A stretch of DNA of 64,000 bases from JAJCYL01 sp965206015 (GCA_965206015.1 CBDBIW010000010.1:62001-126000); one strand, 5' to 3'; numbered from the stretch's first letter, positions 35,748-45,004 are shown. The notes: generated by a model from the letters alone, not told the origin. Numbers and translations are program-made.

Positions 35748-36515
35748 TTACCATTTAATGAGTCTTAATTTTCTGAGAACTCTCTTTAATACAATTAATG
35801 CCTTTAACCACCATTCCGGGGAATTGAATTCTTTTTTCATAAAATCACTTCTCTCCTTTCGCATAATGATTTGACTGGCAGGGTCAGAACTCACCCCGCC
35901 CAGATCATAGTTCGATATCACCCTGCCAATAACGGAATAGGTTACTTTATATTTAAAAAGTGCCAACATAAAGAATTGCCAGTCAGAAGTTATTTTGTCT
36001 TCTTCGTTATAAAGTCCCACTGTTGAAAACAGGTTCTTCTTTATAAAGGTACTCTGGTGGTCAATACCCAACCAATACACATTTACCAAAGTCAGAGGAT
36101 AAAATATCCTGTGATGACCGATCTCGGTGTTTATTGCTCCCACTATTAAATCATAATTTTGAAAATTTGGAACAACTTCGGTTAGAACCTTATCATCAAA
36201 TAATGAGTCGCCACTATTCAAAAAAAGAATGTAATCACCGGTTGCCATCTCAATTCCCTTATTCATAGCATGGTAAATACCGTTGTCTGGCTCACTTATC
36301 CAGTTATTTATAGATGACTGTTCTTTTTTTATAAGGTTTAAACTATCGTCTGTTGATCCACCATCGATGATGATATATTCAAAGCCTTCAATAGTTTGAT
36401 TCTTGACGCTATTAATTGTTTTTTCTAAGCCACGTGCATTGTTTAAATTTACCGTAATTAGGCTTAGAGTGATATCCGAATTAACGTCTCTTCTATCCAT
36501 CATCGTTTCGCTCAT
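35748..36515 (-). CDS. Family 2 glycosyltransferase (complete parent of the two remnants)
   Basis: A 255-aa GT-A enzyme. Motifs: LSLITVNLNNARGLEKTINS, YIIIDGGSTDDSLNLI, WISEPDNGIYHAMNKGIE, LFLNSGDSLF. ATG at 36515; an in-frame ATG four codons later is an alternative. The C-terminal third is duplicated twice downstream in the tandem array. It is related to the enzyme at 29420-30166. Confidence 0.9.
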   Translation of the reverse strand: MSETMMDRRDVNSDITLSLITVNLNNARGLEKTINSVKNQTIEGFEYIIIDGGSTDDSLNLIKKEQSSINNWISEPDNGIYHAMNKGIEMATGDYILFLNSGDSLFDDKVLTEVVPNFQNYDLIVGAINTEIGHHRIFYPLTLVNVYWLGIDHQSTFIKKNLFSTVGLYNEEDKITSDWQFFMLALFKYKVTYSVIGRVISNYDLGGVSSDPASQIIMRKERSDFMKKEFNSPEWWLKALIVLKRVLRKLRLIKW

Positions 36516-36587
36516 ATTTGTGGTTAACGGATTCCTGGCGGTTGATATTCGGCGTTCTACGGATAGCCCCCGATGTTGATATTTGCA

Positions 36588-36740
36588 TTAATTTTCTTCT
36601 TTAAGCTTCTCTTGTCGGCATAAGGCATAAATAAAGAGTGCTGACTTATATGCCAAATCGTTCTTACTCAATGTGCTTAAAGTTTTGATTGTATGGTCAG
36701 GTCGATCGTATACGAATGGAACAATTGGTGATAGTGCCAT
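36588..36740 (-). pseudogene. N-terminal remnant of another glycosyltransferase
   Basis: A 50-codon ORF, MALSPIVPFVYDRPDHTIKT followed by LSTLSKNDLAYKSALFIYA, resembles the first strands of GT-A enzymes that start with IVLFVYNRPEHT. It breaks off before the catalytic acidic site. It sits in the ~370-base gap between Wzt and the family-2 enzyme; no other gene is seen there. Confidence 0.6.
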
Positions 36741-36885
36741 TTTTTCAACATTAACTAGATTCAAGATAGAACTTCAATAAATTCACCCAAATTACAGCAA
36801 TTACAGATAAAAACATCCTGAATCAAAGTAGAGACACATTTTTAGAAATTTGTAAATTATATCGGACAGTAATGATTCAGCATAT

Positions 36886-38175
36886 TTAATGAATCAATTG
36901 CCACTGGCATTTCTTATGTAAATTCAAATGAAAGTACCGTTCGAAGCCGACATACGAATTATTATTGGCACTTTCTTCAACCAGAAAGGATATGGCATTA
37001 TGCACTTCATGATCTATACCTAATCCCTTGTATTTAATCCATAAATCAATTGAGTACTGACCAGGAAGCAGGTCTATTTCTGGCACATCCACCCTGAGGT
37101 GAAAATCACCTGGCTTAAAATCAAAATTCACATTATCCCAATTACTGACCGATCCAGATACGACGTTACCGGACTTGTTTTTGAAAGTAAATCCAATTTC
37201 TATATTGAAAACATCAAGCAGAATCCGAAATTTTATAATTAAAACTAACTGATCACCCTTAAACAATACTTCTGCATTATCTCCATTGTGATTACAGAGT
37301 TGTATTTCAAGCAATTCAGAGAATGTTTTTGGACCGCCACTCTCCCGATTATTTTCCTTGAAATTGGATTTGGAAGAGATTAATAATTCTTCAGACAAAT
37401 ATTCTGCTACTACAGCAGAGGCATCACCGTGAAACCCTTGTAACCCGTTAACCAAAATCATTCCCTTATTGCACAGATTGCGAACCGCATTCATATTGTG
37501 GCTTACAAATAAGATAGTTCTCCCCTCACTTTCTCTTATATCTCCCATTTTCCCTAAACACTTCTTTTGAAATTCAACATCACCAACCGCTAAAACCTCA
37601 TCTACAATGAGAATTTCGGACTCAAGGTGTGCTGCTACTGCAAAAGCCAGTCGTACATACATTCCGGAAGAATAGCGCTTCACGGGTGTATCAAGATACC
37701 TTTTTATACCAGCGAAATCAACAATCTCATCAAACCTTTTTTTAATCTCTCCCTTACGCATCCCTAGGATAGAACCATTTAAAAATATGTTTTCTCTTCC
37801 AGTTAACTCAGGATGAAATCCAGTTCCTACTTCAAGCAAGCTAGCAACTCTACCTTTAATTTTAATGTTACCAGCAGTTGGTGATGTAACTCTACTCAAT
37901 ACCTTTAACAGAGTACTTTTACCAGATCCGTTTTTTCCAATAATTCCAATTGTATCTCCTTGCTCTATTTCAAGATTTATATCTTTTAAACTCCAGACAA
38001 TGTTTGAAGAACTTTTGATTGACGGATCATTTGTTTCACCTATTTTCAAAAAGGGATCTTCCTTGCCCCTAATTTGTGCCCACCACCGTTCCAGATCATG
38101 TGAAAGAGCTCCTGTATTGAATTGCCCAATTCGATATGCTTTCGATAAGTCTTCTATTTTAATTGCCAACCCCAT
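36886..38175 (-). CDS. wzt: Polysaccharide ABC exporter, ATP-binding subunit with sugar-binding C-domain
   Basis: A 429-aa Wzt-type protein. Walker A is GIIGKNGSGKSTLLKV (residues ~77-92), the ABC signature VKRYSSGMYVRLAFA (~162-176) and Walker B EILIVDEVLAVGD (~183-195). The ~170-residue C-terminal extension (IEIGFTFKNKSGNVVSG, YSIDLWIKYKGL) matches the carbohydrate-recognition domain of Wzt that selects finished chains. Its ATG overlaps the permease stop (ATGA). It powers export of O-antigen or similar glycans across the inner membrane. Confidence 0.92.
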   Translation of the reverse strand: MGLAIKIEDLSKAYRIGQFNTGALSHDLERWWAQIRGKEDPFLKIGETNDPSIKSSSNIVWSLKDINLEIEQGDTIGIIGKNGSGKSTLLKVLSRVTSPTAGNIKIKGRVASLLEVGTGFHPELTGRENIFLNGSILGMRKGEIKKRFDEIVDFAGIKRYLDTPVKRYSSGMYVRLAFAVAAHLESEILIVDEVLAVGDVEFQKKCLGKMGDIRESEGRTILFVSHNMNAVRNLCNKGMILVNGLQGFHGDASAVVAEYLSEELLISSKSNFKENNRESGGPKTFSELLEIQLCNHNGDNAEVLFKGDQLVLIIKFRILLDVFNIEIGFTFKNKSGNVVSGSVSNWDNVNFDFKPGDFHLRVDVPEIDLLPGQYSIDLWIKYKGLGIDHEVHNAISFLVEESANNNSYVGFERYFHLNLHKKCQWQLIH

Positions 38176-39038
38176 CAGACAGTATCAACAAAATTTCTTT
38201 CAACCTTACTAAATATAACCAGTCCTGATAAAAGAATTACGAAGGTGCTTCCACATAGATAAGCCAGACTATTCAGATCGAACAATCCCTGATTAAAGAA
38301 CCCTTTACGAACACCTTCAATAATCTGGGTTATAGGATTCAAAGCAATAATTATTTGAACCTTACCGCTTAAACTACTTAATGGATAAACCACAGTCGTT
38401 GCGTACATAAGTAACTGCACCCCAAAGGTTAGCAAAAAGGCCAGGTCCCGATATTTTGTAGTAAGAGCGGATATTATCATCCCTAATCCCAGTCCTTGTA
38501 AGGCAAGGCACGTTATCAAAATAGGGAATAAGACCAAGTATGGTGACACTGGAATAGAGATACCAATAAACACAAAATATCCAATTGCCAACAGGAATAG
38601 AAATAATTGAACCCCAAATCGTATCAGATTCGAAACTACCGTACTCAAAGGCATAATGATTCTGGGAAAATAGACTTTTCCCAAAATGGCTGCCTCTGTC
38701 CTCAAAACGTTCGCTGTCTTGATTAAGCAATCTTGAAAATAAGTCCAGCAAATGATACCCGCCAGATAAAACAACGGTTGGGGTATTTCGTCCGTTGATA
38801 ATCCGGCTAAATTGCCAAAGACGAATATGTAGACACCCATTGTGAAAAGAGGCTGAATAAAAAACCATATGGGACCCAGAATAGTCTGCTTGTAGAAGGC
38901 TTTGAAATCCCGTATCACAAACATTTTAAGTAAATCACGATATATCCCAATATCCCTGATTTTAAAATCAAAAAAAGATTGTTCCGAACTTATCTCCAAA
39001 TCCCATTTTTCCTCTGCAACCTGCCCGATGTTCTTCAT
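38175..39038 (-). CDS. wzm: Polysaccharide ABC exporter, permease subunit
   Basis: A 287-aa ABC-2-type permease with six hydrophobic segments (FTMGVYIFVFGNLAGLS, YLVLFPILITCLALQGLGLG, STFVILLSGLVIF). ISALTTKYRDLAFLLTFGVQ is typical of Wzm/TagG transporters. It pairs with the adjacent Wzt-like ATPase (4-base overlap). Confidence 0.92.
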   Translation of the reverse strand: MKNIGQVAEEKWDLEISSEQSFFDFKIRDIGIYRDLLKMFVIRDFKAFYKQTILGPIWFFIQPLFTMGVYIFVFGNLAGLSTDEIPQPLFYLAGIICWTYFQDCLIKTANVLRTEAAILGKVYFPRIIMPLSTVVSNLIRFGVQLFLFLLAIGYFVFIGISIPVSPYLVLFPILITCLALQGLGLGMIISALTTKYRDLAFLLTFGVQLLMYATTVVYPLSSLSGKVQIIIALNPITQIIEGVRKGFFNQGLFDLNSLAYLCGSTFVILLSGLVIFSKVERNFVDTV

Positions 39039-39127
39039 GATTTATTTGAAAATCTGGTTTTTCTGGTGCTTATCCAAACTGCATTTTACCAACGATGGAA
39101 TTCGGTTTTTCAATTCAAGGCCATGGT

Positions 39128-40285
39128 TTAATCACCTTTCCTTACCTCAGTGCGGTAATCTCTGAAGATCACAATTATAATCGCTAAAAAGCCAGATAAA
39201 AACCCCGAAATGAGGTAAATAATCATGATTCTTGGAACGTTAGGAGAGGCCTTGGTTAAAGGAACCGAAACCGGCTCGAATTCAGTAAATAGAGGTGTGT
39301 CCTTTTTAAGTTGGATTTTTGATTGTTCTAATTGTTCAGCCAGTCCCCGGTAAATGGTGAAATTCAAATTGAATTCAGCTTGTAATTGTTCCTCTCGGGA
39401 TTTTGCTATTTCACTTGATATGCCTCGGTGAGAGTCTCGGAAGGATGCTAAATTATATTGAGTAGCTTTAAATCTCAGTTCAGCCTCTTTGTATCTTTCT
39501 TCTATAAATTGCAAATCATCCCGTTTTTTTTCAGTCCTGTGTTTTACGACATATTCAATAATCTTTTCGAGGACTACTACATTCAACTCAGCACTGACCA
39601 ACGGTTCAGGCATCCTTACTTTTAAAGTTATTATTCGATTTCCGGCTTCAATTTCAAGTCTTGAATCCAGTTGATTTATAACCGCATGCTGCTGACTACT
39701 GATATTAGCAATAGATAGTTTTTTCTTTTTTACCGATGTGCCTACCTCTTTACCTGGTGTTGGAGATGATTCCCAGTTTTTCTGTTGTTCGAAAAATGAA
39801 AAAAATTGGCCAGGGATTCCTCGTAGAAATCCATACATTTTTGAAAATATATGTCCGGGCCTTTCTTCTAACAAATAGTCCTGAATAGACATCCTCTTGC
39901 CTTTACTTTGAAAGAAAAATTCCTCTTGCATCATATCAAGTAAGAATGGTTCACTTTTTATGATTTCCGGATACATATCAGCACTCAAACCCGACACCAG
40001 ATTGCTTTGACCCACTTGAGTCCCACTGAAGCCAATGAGATTTTGAAGTGCTCCCAATGACTTGTTAATGGTACCCTTACCATCATTCTCGGATAAGATT
40101 CTTGCTTTAGCCTCATATTCATAGGGTGACGTTAAAGCAATCAGAGCACCCAGAACGAAGAAAACAGCAACCGTATAGAGAATGTAGTGCTTACGATCTG
40201 CAAACAACCCAATTAATTCAAGTAGTGAGACTTCATCGCCAGAAAACACCTGTCTCACCTTTTGGGTTTTCGCAGAGTTACTCAT
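39128..40285 (-). CDS. Wzz/chain-length-determinant-like polysaccharide co-polymerase
   Basis: A 385-aa inner-membrane protein with two flanking membrane helices (YTVAVFFVLGALIAL near residues 36-50; IYLISGFLSGFLAIIIVIF near the C-terminus). A long periplasmic helical region lies between (FIEERYKEAELRFKATQYNL), ending in the proline-rich VPLTKASPNVPR before the second helix. The ATG at 40285 is preferred over a TTG two codons earlier. It controls glycan chain length or export; there is no adjacent Wza export-channel gene. Confidence 0.85.
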   Translation of the reverse strand: MSNSAKTQKVRQVFSGDEVSLLELIGLFADRKHYILYTVAVFFVLGALIALTSPYEYEAKARILSENDGKGTINKSLGALQNLIGFSGTQVGQSNLVSGLSADMYPEIIKSEPFLLDMMQEEFFFQSKGKRMSIQDYLLEERPGHIFSKMYGFLRGIPGQFFSFFEQQKNWESSPTPGKEVGTSVKKKKLSIANISSQQHAVINQLDSRLEIEAGNRIITLKVRMPEPLVSAELNVVVLEKIIEYVVKHRTEKKRDDLQFIEERYKEAELRFKATQYNLASFRDSHRGISSEIAKSREEQLQAEFNLNFTIYRGLAEQLEQSKIQLKKDTPLFTEFEPVSVPLTKASPNVPRIMIIYLISGFLSGFLAIIIVIFRDYRTEVRKGD

Positions 40286-40415
40286 ATTCAAAACTAACGA
40301 TCATTTCTACATAACATCCGGACCCTACACAGCTCCGCTCTTTCAGTCCCAACTCAGGAACCTGTACAACCCGTTTTTATTTAAAAAAAAGACGACCAGC
40401 TCGCCCTGCACAGTA

Positions 40416-40928
40416 TTAACTGGAAATTCGCTCCAACTTGTTCTTGTTGGCATCCACCCAAAGGATAGTGCCCAAACTTTCTAATTTTAATAAAAGCTTA
40501 TTCCCTTGACGTGTAACAATCTCGCCACGTAGGTCCAGTAGTGCCCCTGATTCGATTAGAATCTTGTCTCCGGCTTGAATAGGCTTCAAATCAATAGCTT
40601 CGTGGTCAAAATCATTCAACCAAATCTTAATCTGATTAATTTCTTCATCCTTTATTGCAGCCGGTTTACCTAACCAATAAATGTACTGAACAACGCCAGC
40701 AACTCTGAATACCCGATCTCTTTCTGCTTCGGCAACTCGTACAAAACAATACGAAGTGAAAATCGGGGTCTCTACCCACTTCCATCGATCAGACCATTTC
40801 CTTTTCGTTCTTTTAAATGGGCAATAAACCTCAATGCCTATTTCATCTAATTTTCTGGCAACTGTCTTCTCCTGACGTGATTTGGTATACAAAACATACC
40901 ATCTCTTCTTACCCTGTTTTTCAGTCAT
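40416..40928 (-). CDS. UpxY-family transcription antiterminator (NusG-like)
   Basis: A 170-aa NusG paralogue. WYVLYTKSRQEKTVARKLDE is the NGN domain start, PIFTSYCFVRV its core strand, and the C-terminal KOW-like region includes GDKILIESGALLDLRGEIV. In Bacteroidetes such proteins act in cis to prevent early termination of long capsule operons. Its position as the second gene of the locus fits that role. Confidence 0.9.
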   Translation of the reverse strand: MTEKQGKKRWYVLYTKSRQEKTVARKLDEIGIEVYCPFKRTKRKWSDRWKWVETPIFTSYCFVRVAEAERDRVFRVAGVVQYIYWLGKPAAIKDEEINQIKIWLNDFDHEAIDLKPIQAGDKILIESGALLDLRGEIVTRQGNKLLLKLESLGTILWVDANKNKLERISS

Positions 40929-40935
40929 CTACTCT

Positions 40936-41469
40936 TTAATTGTACAGAATAATCGCTTTATCCAATTGAAGTTTATCTTCAAAAGATGAGAGTTCACTTT
41001 CTTGAAGAATTAACGTTCTTATTTTTCGTTTAATCATTGATTCAGCTTTGTGTACCAATTCCTGAAGAAAATTTTCATCAATTTTTCCTACCAGCACCAG
41101 ATCAATTAATCCACTATCCTTGCCTTTGGCATAGTCACCAATCACCCACGCTTGTTTCAAATCTCCGAGTTTATTAATCACTTCCTCCATCAGGCTGTCC
41201 AACCCTAAATACTTTGAAACTATACCTGAAATTTCTGGAAAAAGTGGGTGTCTTTTGTTCGCTTTGTAAACAACAGTATTTCCTTCCTGACTACTGTTAA
41301 GGAAACCTGCCTCAGACAATCTATTTAATTCAATCCTAACCGAATTGGTGGACTCACCAAATTCATCAGCCAAACTACGCAGGTAGCTCTGCGTATTCGC
41401 ATTACTGAAAAACTTCAAAAGAAGCTTCAGACGCATTTTGGAAGTGATGAGTGAGTCTAACATTGCCAT
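40936..41469 (-). CDS. Winged-helix regulator with nucleotidyltransferase-like C-domain
   Basis: A 177-aa protein at the head of the polysaccharide locus. An ArsR-like winged helix covers residues ~8-80 (YLRSLADEFGESTNSVRIEL, LSEAGFLNSSQEGNTVVY). The C-terminal half resembles a minimal nucleotidyltransferase fold (AWVIGDYAKGKDSGLIDLVL). The gene is 7 bases ahead of UpxY. A palindrome overlapping its promoter suggests autoregulation. Confidence 0.83.
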   Translation of the reverse strand: MAMLDSLITSKMRLKLLLKFFSNANTQSYLRSLADEFGESTNSVRIELNRLSEAGFLNSSQEGNTVVYKANKRHPLFPEISGIVSKYLGLDSLMEEVINKLGDLKQAWVIGDYAKGKDSGLIDLVLVGKIDENFLQELVHKAESMIKRKIRTLILQESELSSFEDKLQLDKAIILYN

Positions 41470-41473
41470 AAAC

Positions 41474-41509
41474 GAGTAACAAAATTACTCATTTACGGTT
41501 AGGTTCAAA
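41474..41509 (-). promoter_or_regulatory. Promoter and palindromic operator of the polysaccharide operon
   Basis: On the minus strand a -33 TTTG (41506-41509) is followed after 18 bases by the -7 box TAATTTTG (41480-41487), 10 bases before the regulator ATG. The -7 box lies inside a perfect inverted repeat GAGTAA-CAAAA-TTACTC (41474-41490). This is well placed for repression by the first gene's winged-helix protein (inference). Confidence 0.6.
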
Positions 41510-41723
41510 ATGATATCTCCGTTTTTAACTATTATAATCAATACAAAAAAACAGCCCAAAAAGCTTTCTCTTTGCTGGTAAATGGTATGTAATTGATTTC
41601 AACACTCAGATTCTTATTTAGTCGTCCCTTAAAAACTGATTTTGAGGAAATAAAAATTCAGGAATAGGGTTATCTGTATTTTTAGAAGCCTGAAAATGGT
41701 GCTAAAAATTTTAGCCAAAAAGG

Positions 41724-41861
41724 TCAGTGGGTTAATCTTCCACTTGCTTTAGTCATCCTTTTGAAGTTCATTCCTGCGGCAGTCGGCATCACATTGATTT
41801 TATGGCTTTTTATCCCTTTGTAAAAGTTACGGCTTAAACGGTGGTCTTGTTTTATTAATCG
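41724..41861 (-). pseudogene. C-terminal fragment of an IS5-type transposase
   Basis: An open stretch of 45 codons reading QDHRLSRNFYKGIKSHKINV and MPTAAGMNFKRMTKASGR resembles the end of IS5-family transposases. No N-terminus or inverted repeats are seen. It abuts the IS630 element, which may have inserted into it. The rest of the 41.5-41.9 kb gap shows no gene. Confidence 0.6.
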
Positions 41862-41888
41862 TTAGGTTAATTAGTTCGTATGAATTTT

Positions 41889-42920
41889 CTAGGCAGCATA
41901 CTGAGCGTGCCTATGATGAAAATATTTTTTCACTTGAGGTTTATCCTTTTTTCTTTTGCTCATAAAATTATTGATGTTTTTTTTGAGCTGTTCTTTGTTT
42001 ATAGCCCTTTTCTTTCCTATGATATTTGTTTTCAAATCTTGGTTTAGGTATTCTTGTGGGTTCAGTTCAGGTGAATAAGCAGGGATGAACAATACCTCAA
42101 TCTTTTTTTTATTGTCTTCCAGCCATTGGTTTAGCTTTTTAGCTTTATGGGCGGGATGATTGTCTGTTATAAAGAACACTTTTTGTTTACTGTATTTTAT
42201 CATTTGCTCTAAAAAGGTTTGAAACACTTCGCTATTAAATCCTGCATCCATCAACATGAATTGTAAATGACCTCTATTGCTAATAGCAGAAATCATATTG
42301 ACTGTAAAGCGTTTTCCTGTTGCCATAATCATCGGTGTTTTTCCTTTTGGTGCATAACTCCTCCCTGCTTGATGGGTGCTTCTACAGCCTGTTTCATCTC
42401 CAAAGTAAATAACAGCCTTCTCTCGGACAGCTCGCCTTTTTATAGATGGATACTCTTGCTCCAACCACTTTTGAACCTTTTCAGGTTTTTGTTCAAAAGC
42501 TTTTTTTATAGGCTTCTGAGGTGTATATCCCCATTTCTTTAAATAACGACCCACTTGCCAACGGGATAATTCTACGCCATACTTTATAGCAATGAGTTGT
42601 TGTACTGCTTCTCGGGTCCATAAACCGAATGACAGTTTCAACTGATCTGGTAATTTGTCCTTGATTAACTGACGCACTTGATAAGCTTGGTCTTTCTTTA
42701 ACTTATTACCTCCTTGAACTCCTCGTTTTTTACTCCTTAAAGCTCTTTTTCCTCCTTGCTTATAGATAGCCCAAATCTTGTTCACCCCTGGCTCTGTTAT
42801 TCCAAAAACAATACTGGCTTGCTTTTGTGTCCCTAACTTCTTTGGCAAATATTCTGCTACTCTAAACCGTGTCTCCTCTTGTGCTTGTTTGTTTTTGCGC
42901 TTCTTTACCTTTGTTTTCAT
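41889..42920 (-). mobile_element. IS630-family transposase, apparently intact
   Basis: A DDE transposase of 343 aa when started at MKTKVKKRKNK (42920); the frame is open further upstream to 42998. The N-terminal HTH region (QASIVFGITEPGVNKIW) is followed by a catalytic core with the three acidic sites in AVIYFGDETGCRS, VFFITDNHPAHKAK and PAYSPELNPQEYLNQD. Inverted repeats were not resolved by eye, so only the gene is given. Confidence 0.9.
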
Positions 42921-43086
42921 ACTGTAAAGATACAATAAATAAAAATAATAAGAACTAAATAATGCTCTTATTAATAAGTGTCCTGTTTTTTGGTTCAATT
43001 GCTGTCCTGCGTTTGGAGATTTTTATTAAAACCCGAAGGGCTTGACCTTGATAAACCTACGGTGCGGTGGCGTTGCGCTAGCACAC

Positions 43087-43590
43087 CTACTTTTGCTTCT
43101 CTATTTTATTTTTAATCTCTGAGTAACCTTGTGCTGTAATGCAATGGAAGTTGGAATCACCTGTTTCTTTCTGAACCTTAATAAGAGCTTTATTTATTTG
43201 CAATCCGTTGGGCATCCCTAAATAAAATATTTTACTTGCATGAATACCAATTCGGTAATCGAGGTCAGCACTATATCCGACAATGCCAAAGAAGGGATTT
43301 TCAGCAAAAAGGTGGTTAACTACCTTAAATCACATTTAGTCCTTTACAGGTAGTCATATTGAGGACAAGAGATTCATCTGCAGCAATATTTAGAGCTTGA
43401 AGAGGACCTTCTAACTCAGACCAAGGAATAAGTTCATCTGTGTGCCTGAAACCTATGCCGTCTTTATTTCCATGACCAACGAAGTGAAGCATGTATTTTT
43501 TACCTGCCTTAGATTCGGTGGTGAGTTGAGCAAGTGTATCAAGCAGTTCTTGTTTGGCAGATAGGTTTATAATAGGCACTTTCAAAGTAG
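43087..43590 (-). pseudogene. Caspase-like (C14/CHAT-type) protease fragment, frameshifted
   Basis: The visible core has the catalytic His in YMLHFVGHGNKDGIGF and the catalytic Cys in LVLNMTTCKGL, spaced as in caspase-like peptidases. One extra T in GATTTAAGG near 43325 breaks the frame. In the shifted frame the protein continues HLFAENPFFGIVGYSADLDY and RIGIHASKIFYLGMPNGLQI and ends at TAG 43087-43089. The N-terminus is missing and fused to the helicase remnant. Such proteases occur in bacterial abortive-infection systems, so this may be a defence remnant. Confidence 0.62.
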
Positions 43591-44180
43591 TCTTGTACTT
43601 TTTGAGTAACATCCTTTAAATCTTCTTCATTTTCCCATCCCTGATTGAACCAATCTAAATAGGCTTTACTGTCTGGATATTCTGCTTTTTGAATTAGAGT
43701 AAGGAATCCTTTTTTTGTGTTATTCCTAAAATCGGAAGTGGTGAAACCACTGACGTTTGAATAGGCTGAAGCTTCTTCATTGCCTTGTGCAATGTGAATC
43801 ATCCCGTTTAAGGGTTGATTATTGTGCTTATTAGATTTGAAGGTGACTTTCTCTTTCATCCAACGTGAACACTCTTTGGCAATGGCTCTTTGATTTGGCT
43901 GGTTCATCAATCTCAATTCAAATTCACTACCACATAGCTCTGACTCTCTTACGATATGCGGTATGAAGAACTTTCTGCTTTCTTTCTGAAACTTCTCTTC
44001 AATGAAGGCAGGTGAGCTAAAAATGAAACGCAGTTCGTCAATCTTTCCTAATTCTTTTTTTAAAGCTTCAAAGGCATAGATAGAAAAGGTAGAAGCAGCA
44101 ATACTGAGTTTACTGCCTTTCCTAATTGTTTCTTTTAGGTCATCACCCAAGCGTGTATTTACATTATCGATTAGCTTCAC
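43571..44180 (-). pseudogene. N-terminal remnant of a PLD-like/helicase protein
   Basis: Begins with GTG at 44180 (MKLIDNVNTRLGDDLKETI) and continues KLSIAASTFSIYAFEALKKE and LRFIFSSPAFIEEKF. This is the phospholipase-D-like N-terminus I associate with SNF2/DEAD helicases encoded next to Mod-type methylases. It breaks after about 200 residues (VQDYFESAYY), where unrelated caspase-like sequence begins. The helicase motor is absent. It lies 2 bases downstream of the methylase stop, as in an operon. Confidence 0.65.
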
Positions 44181-44182
44181 TT

Positions 44183-44941
44183 CTATAAAACTTTTATTTC
44201 AGTTGCTGGACTCAATTGCTTAAGCAACTGATTTACATTGGTTTTAGCCGTATCGTTTTTGAATGCACTGTCTTTGAATACAATACGCAAGGGTTCATCC
44301 CTGATACATCTACTTGTACAATTTTGAGCGATAGGGGTAAGCCCCAATCTAACATGACTTGAGCTAATAAATCATCTGCTGTTCTATCAGGTTTCACATT
44401 ATCAGAAAAGAGGCCTAAGTTGGTTTGATTATATTCTTGTGGTTTGTAATAGACGTCTTGCATGTTACTTTCATCTAAGCGATAGACACGGAAGCCATAA
44501 TCTAAATTGTTAATTTTCAATTGTAAACTGTCAATCTCGGTTTGCAACGCCTTTTTCTTCTGCTCATCAGTCTCTTTTTCTAATTGAACATTCAGCATTG
44601 ACCATTGACCATTGAGTTCTTCTTTGATTTTCTTGGCTGCTCTGCGGATTCTTTCCTTGCCAATTCGGGAATAGTGAATAATACTTTCAATTCTGAGAGT
44701 AGCTCAATTCCATTCTCTAAAATTCTTTTTTCTCCCGAATTCTCTGTTTTCAAATTCTCTTCCAAGTTTTCTCGCAACTGCACTAAAATATAGTGTGCTT
44801 TTATCTTTTCTTTATTCACCAAATGGTTATAAAGAGCATGCGCTGTTGTTCCTGAATCTGAAAAAAAATCGAGGACTGTATCGCTATTATTTAGGTGAAT
44901 ACCAATGAGATACTCAATTAATGAAACAGGTTTGGAGGTAG
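44183..44941 (-). pseudogene. C-terminal remnant of a Mod-type adenine-specific DNA methyltransferase
   Basis: Starting at the IS256 boundary, the sequence reads KPVSLIEYLIGIHLNNSDTV and then the SAM motif LDFFSDSGTTAHALYN. Further on are LDYGFRVYRLDESNMQDVYY and NVKPDRTADDLLAQVMLDWG, typical of type III Mod proteins. Two frame breaks occur, near 44590 and near 44290. The restored tail reads RIVFKDSAFKNDTAKTNVNQ and stops at 44183-44185. The N-terminal half with the DPPY motif is gone, apparently lost at the IS256 end. Confidence 0.75.
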
Positions 44942-44967
44942 TGTAAATTCAACCCTGTCTGCTGAGT

Positions 44968-45004
44968 CATTCCTTTGGAGGGGCAATGCCCCTCCAAAGG
45001 AATG
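44968..45004 (-). terminator. Perfect 17-bp inverted repeat inside the IS256 end
   Basis: CATTCCTTTGGAGGGGC, three-base loop AAT, then its exact complement. It lies between the left terminal repeat and the transposase stop. It would form a very stable hairpin in RNA from either strand. It has no T-tract, so it may be a transcription barrier rather than a classical terminator. Confidence 0.5.

Larger units (their letters stand above)
31527..35978 (-). repeat. Three tandem ~1.48-kb units, each with an intact glycosyltransferase
   Basis: Units span 31527-33009 (1483 bp), 33010-34495 (1486 bp) and 34496-35978 (1483 bp). Each begins at the octamer CCAGTCAG, which occurs naturally in the phosphatidyltransferase gene (31527-31534) and in the family-2 glycosyltransferase gene (35979-35986). 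Each junction joins the 5-prime end of the first gene to the 3-prime end of the second, so the array arose by duplication through this 8-bp microhomology. The outer genes stay complete at the two ends. Most of each unit is nearly identical. Confidence 0.95.

Noticed and set aside
31527..35978. CRISPR array as an explanation for the repeats
   Set aside because: The units are 1.48 kb and coding, with no short repeats or spacers and no cas genes.
44233..44822. Two separate small genes in the methylase region
   Set aside because: They are adjacent frames of one Mod-type methylase broken by indels.
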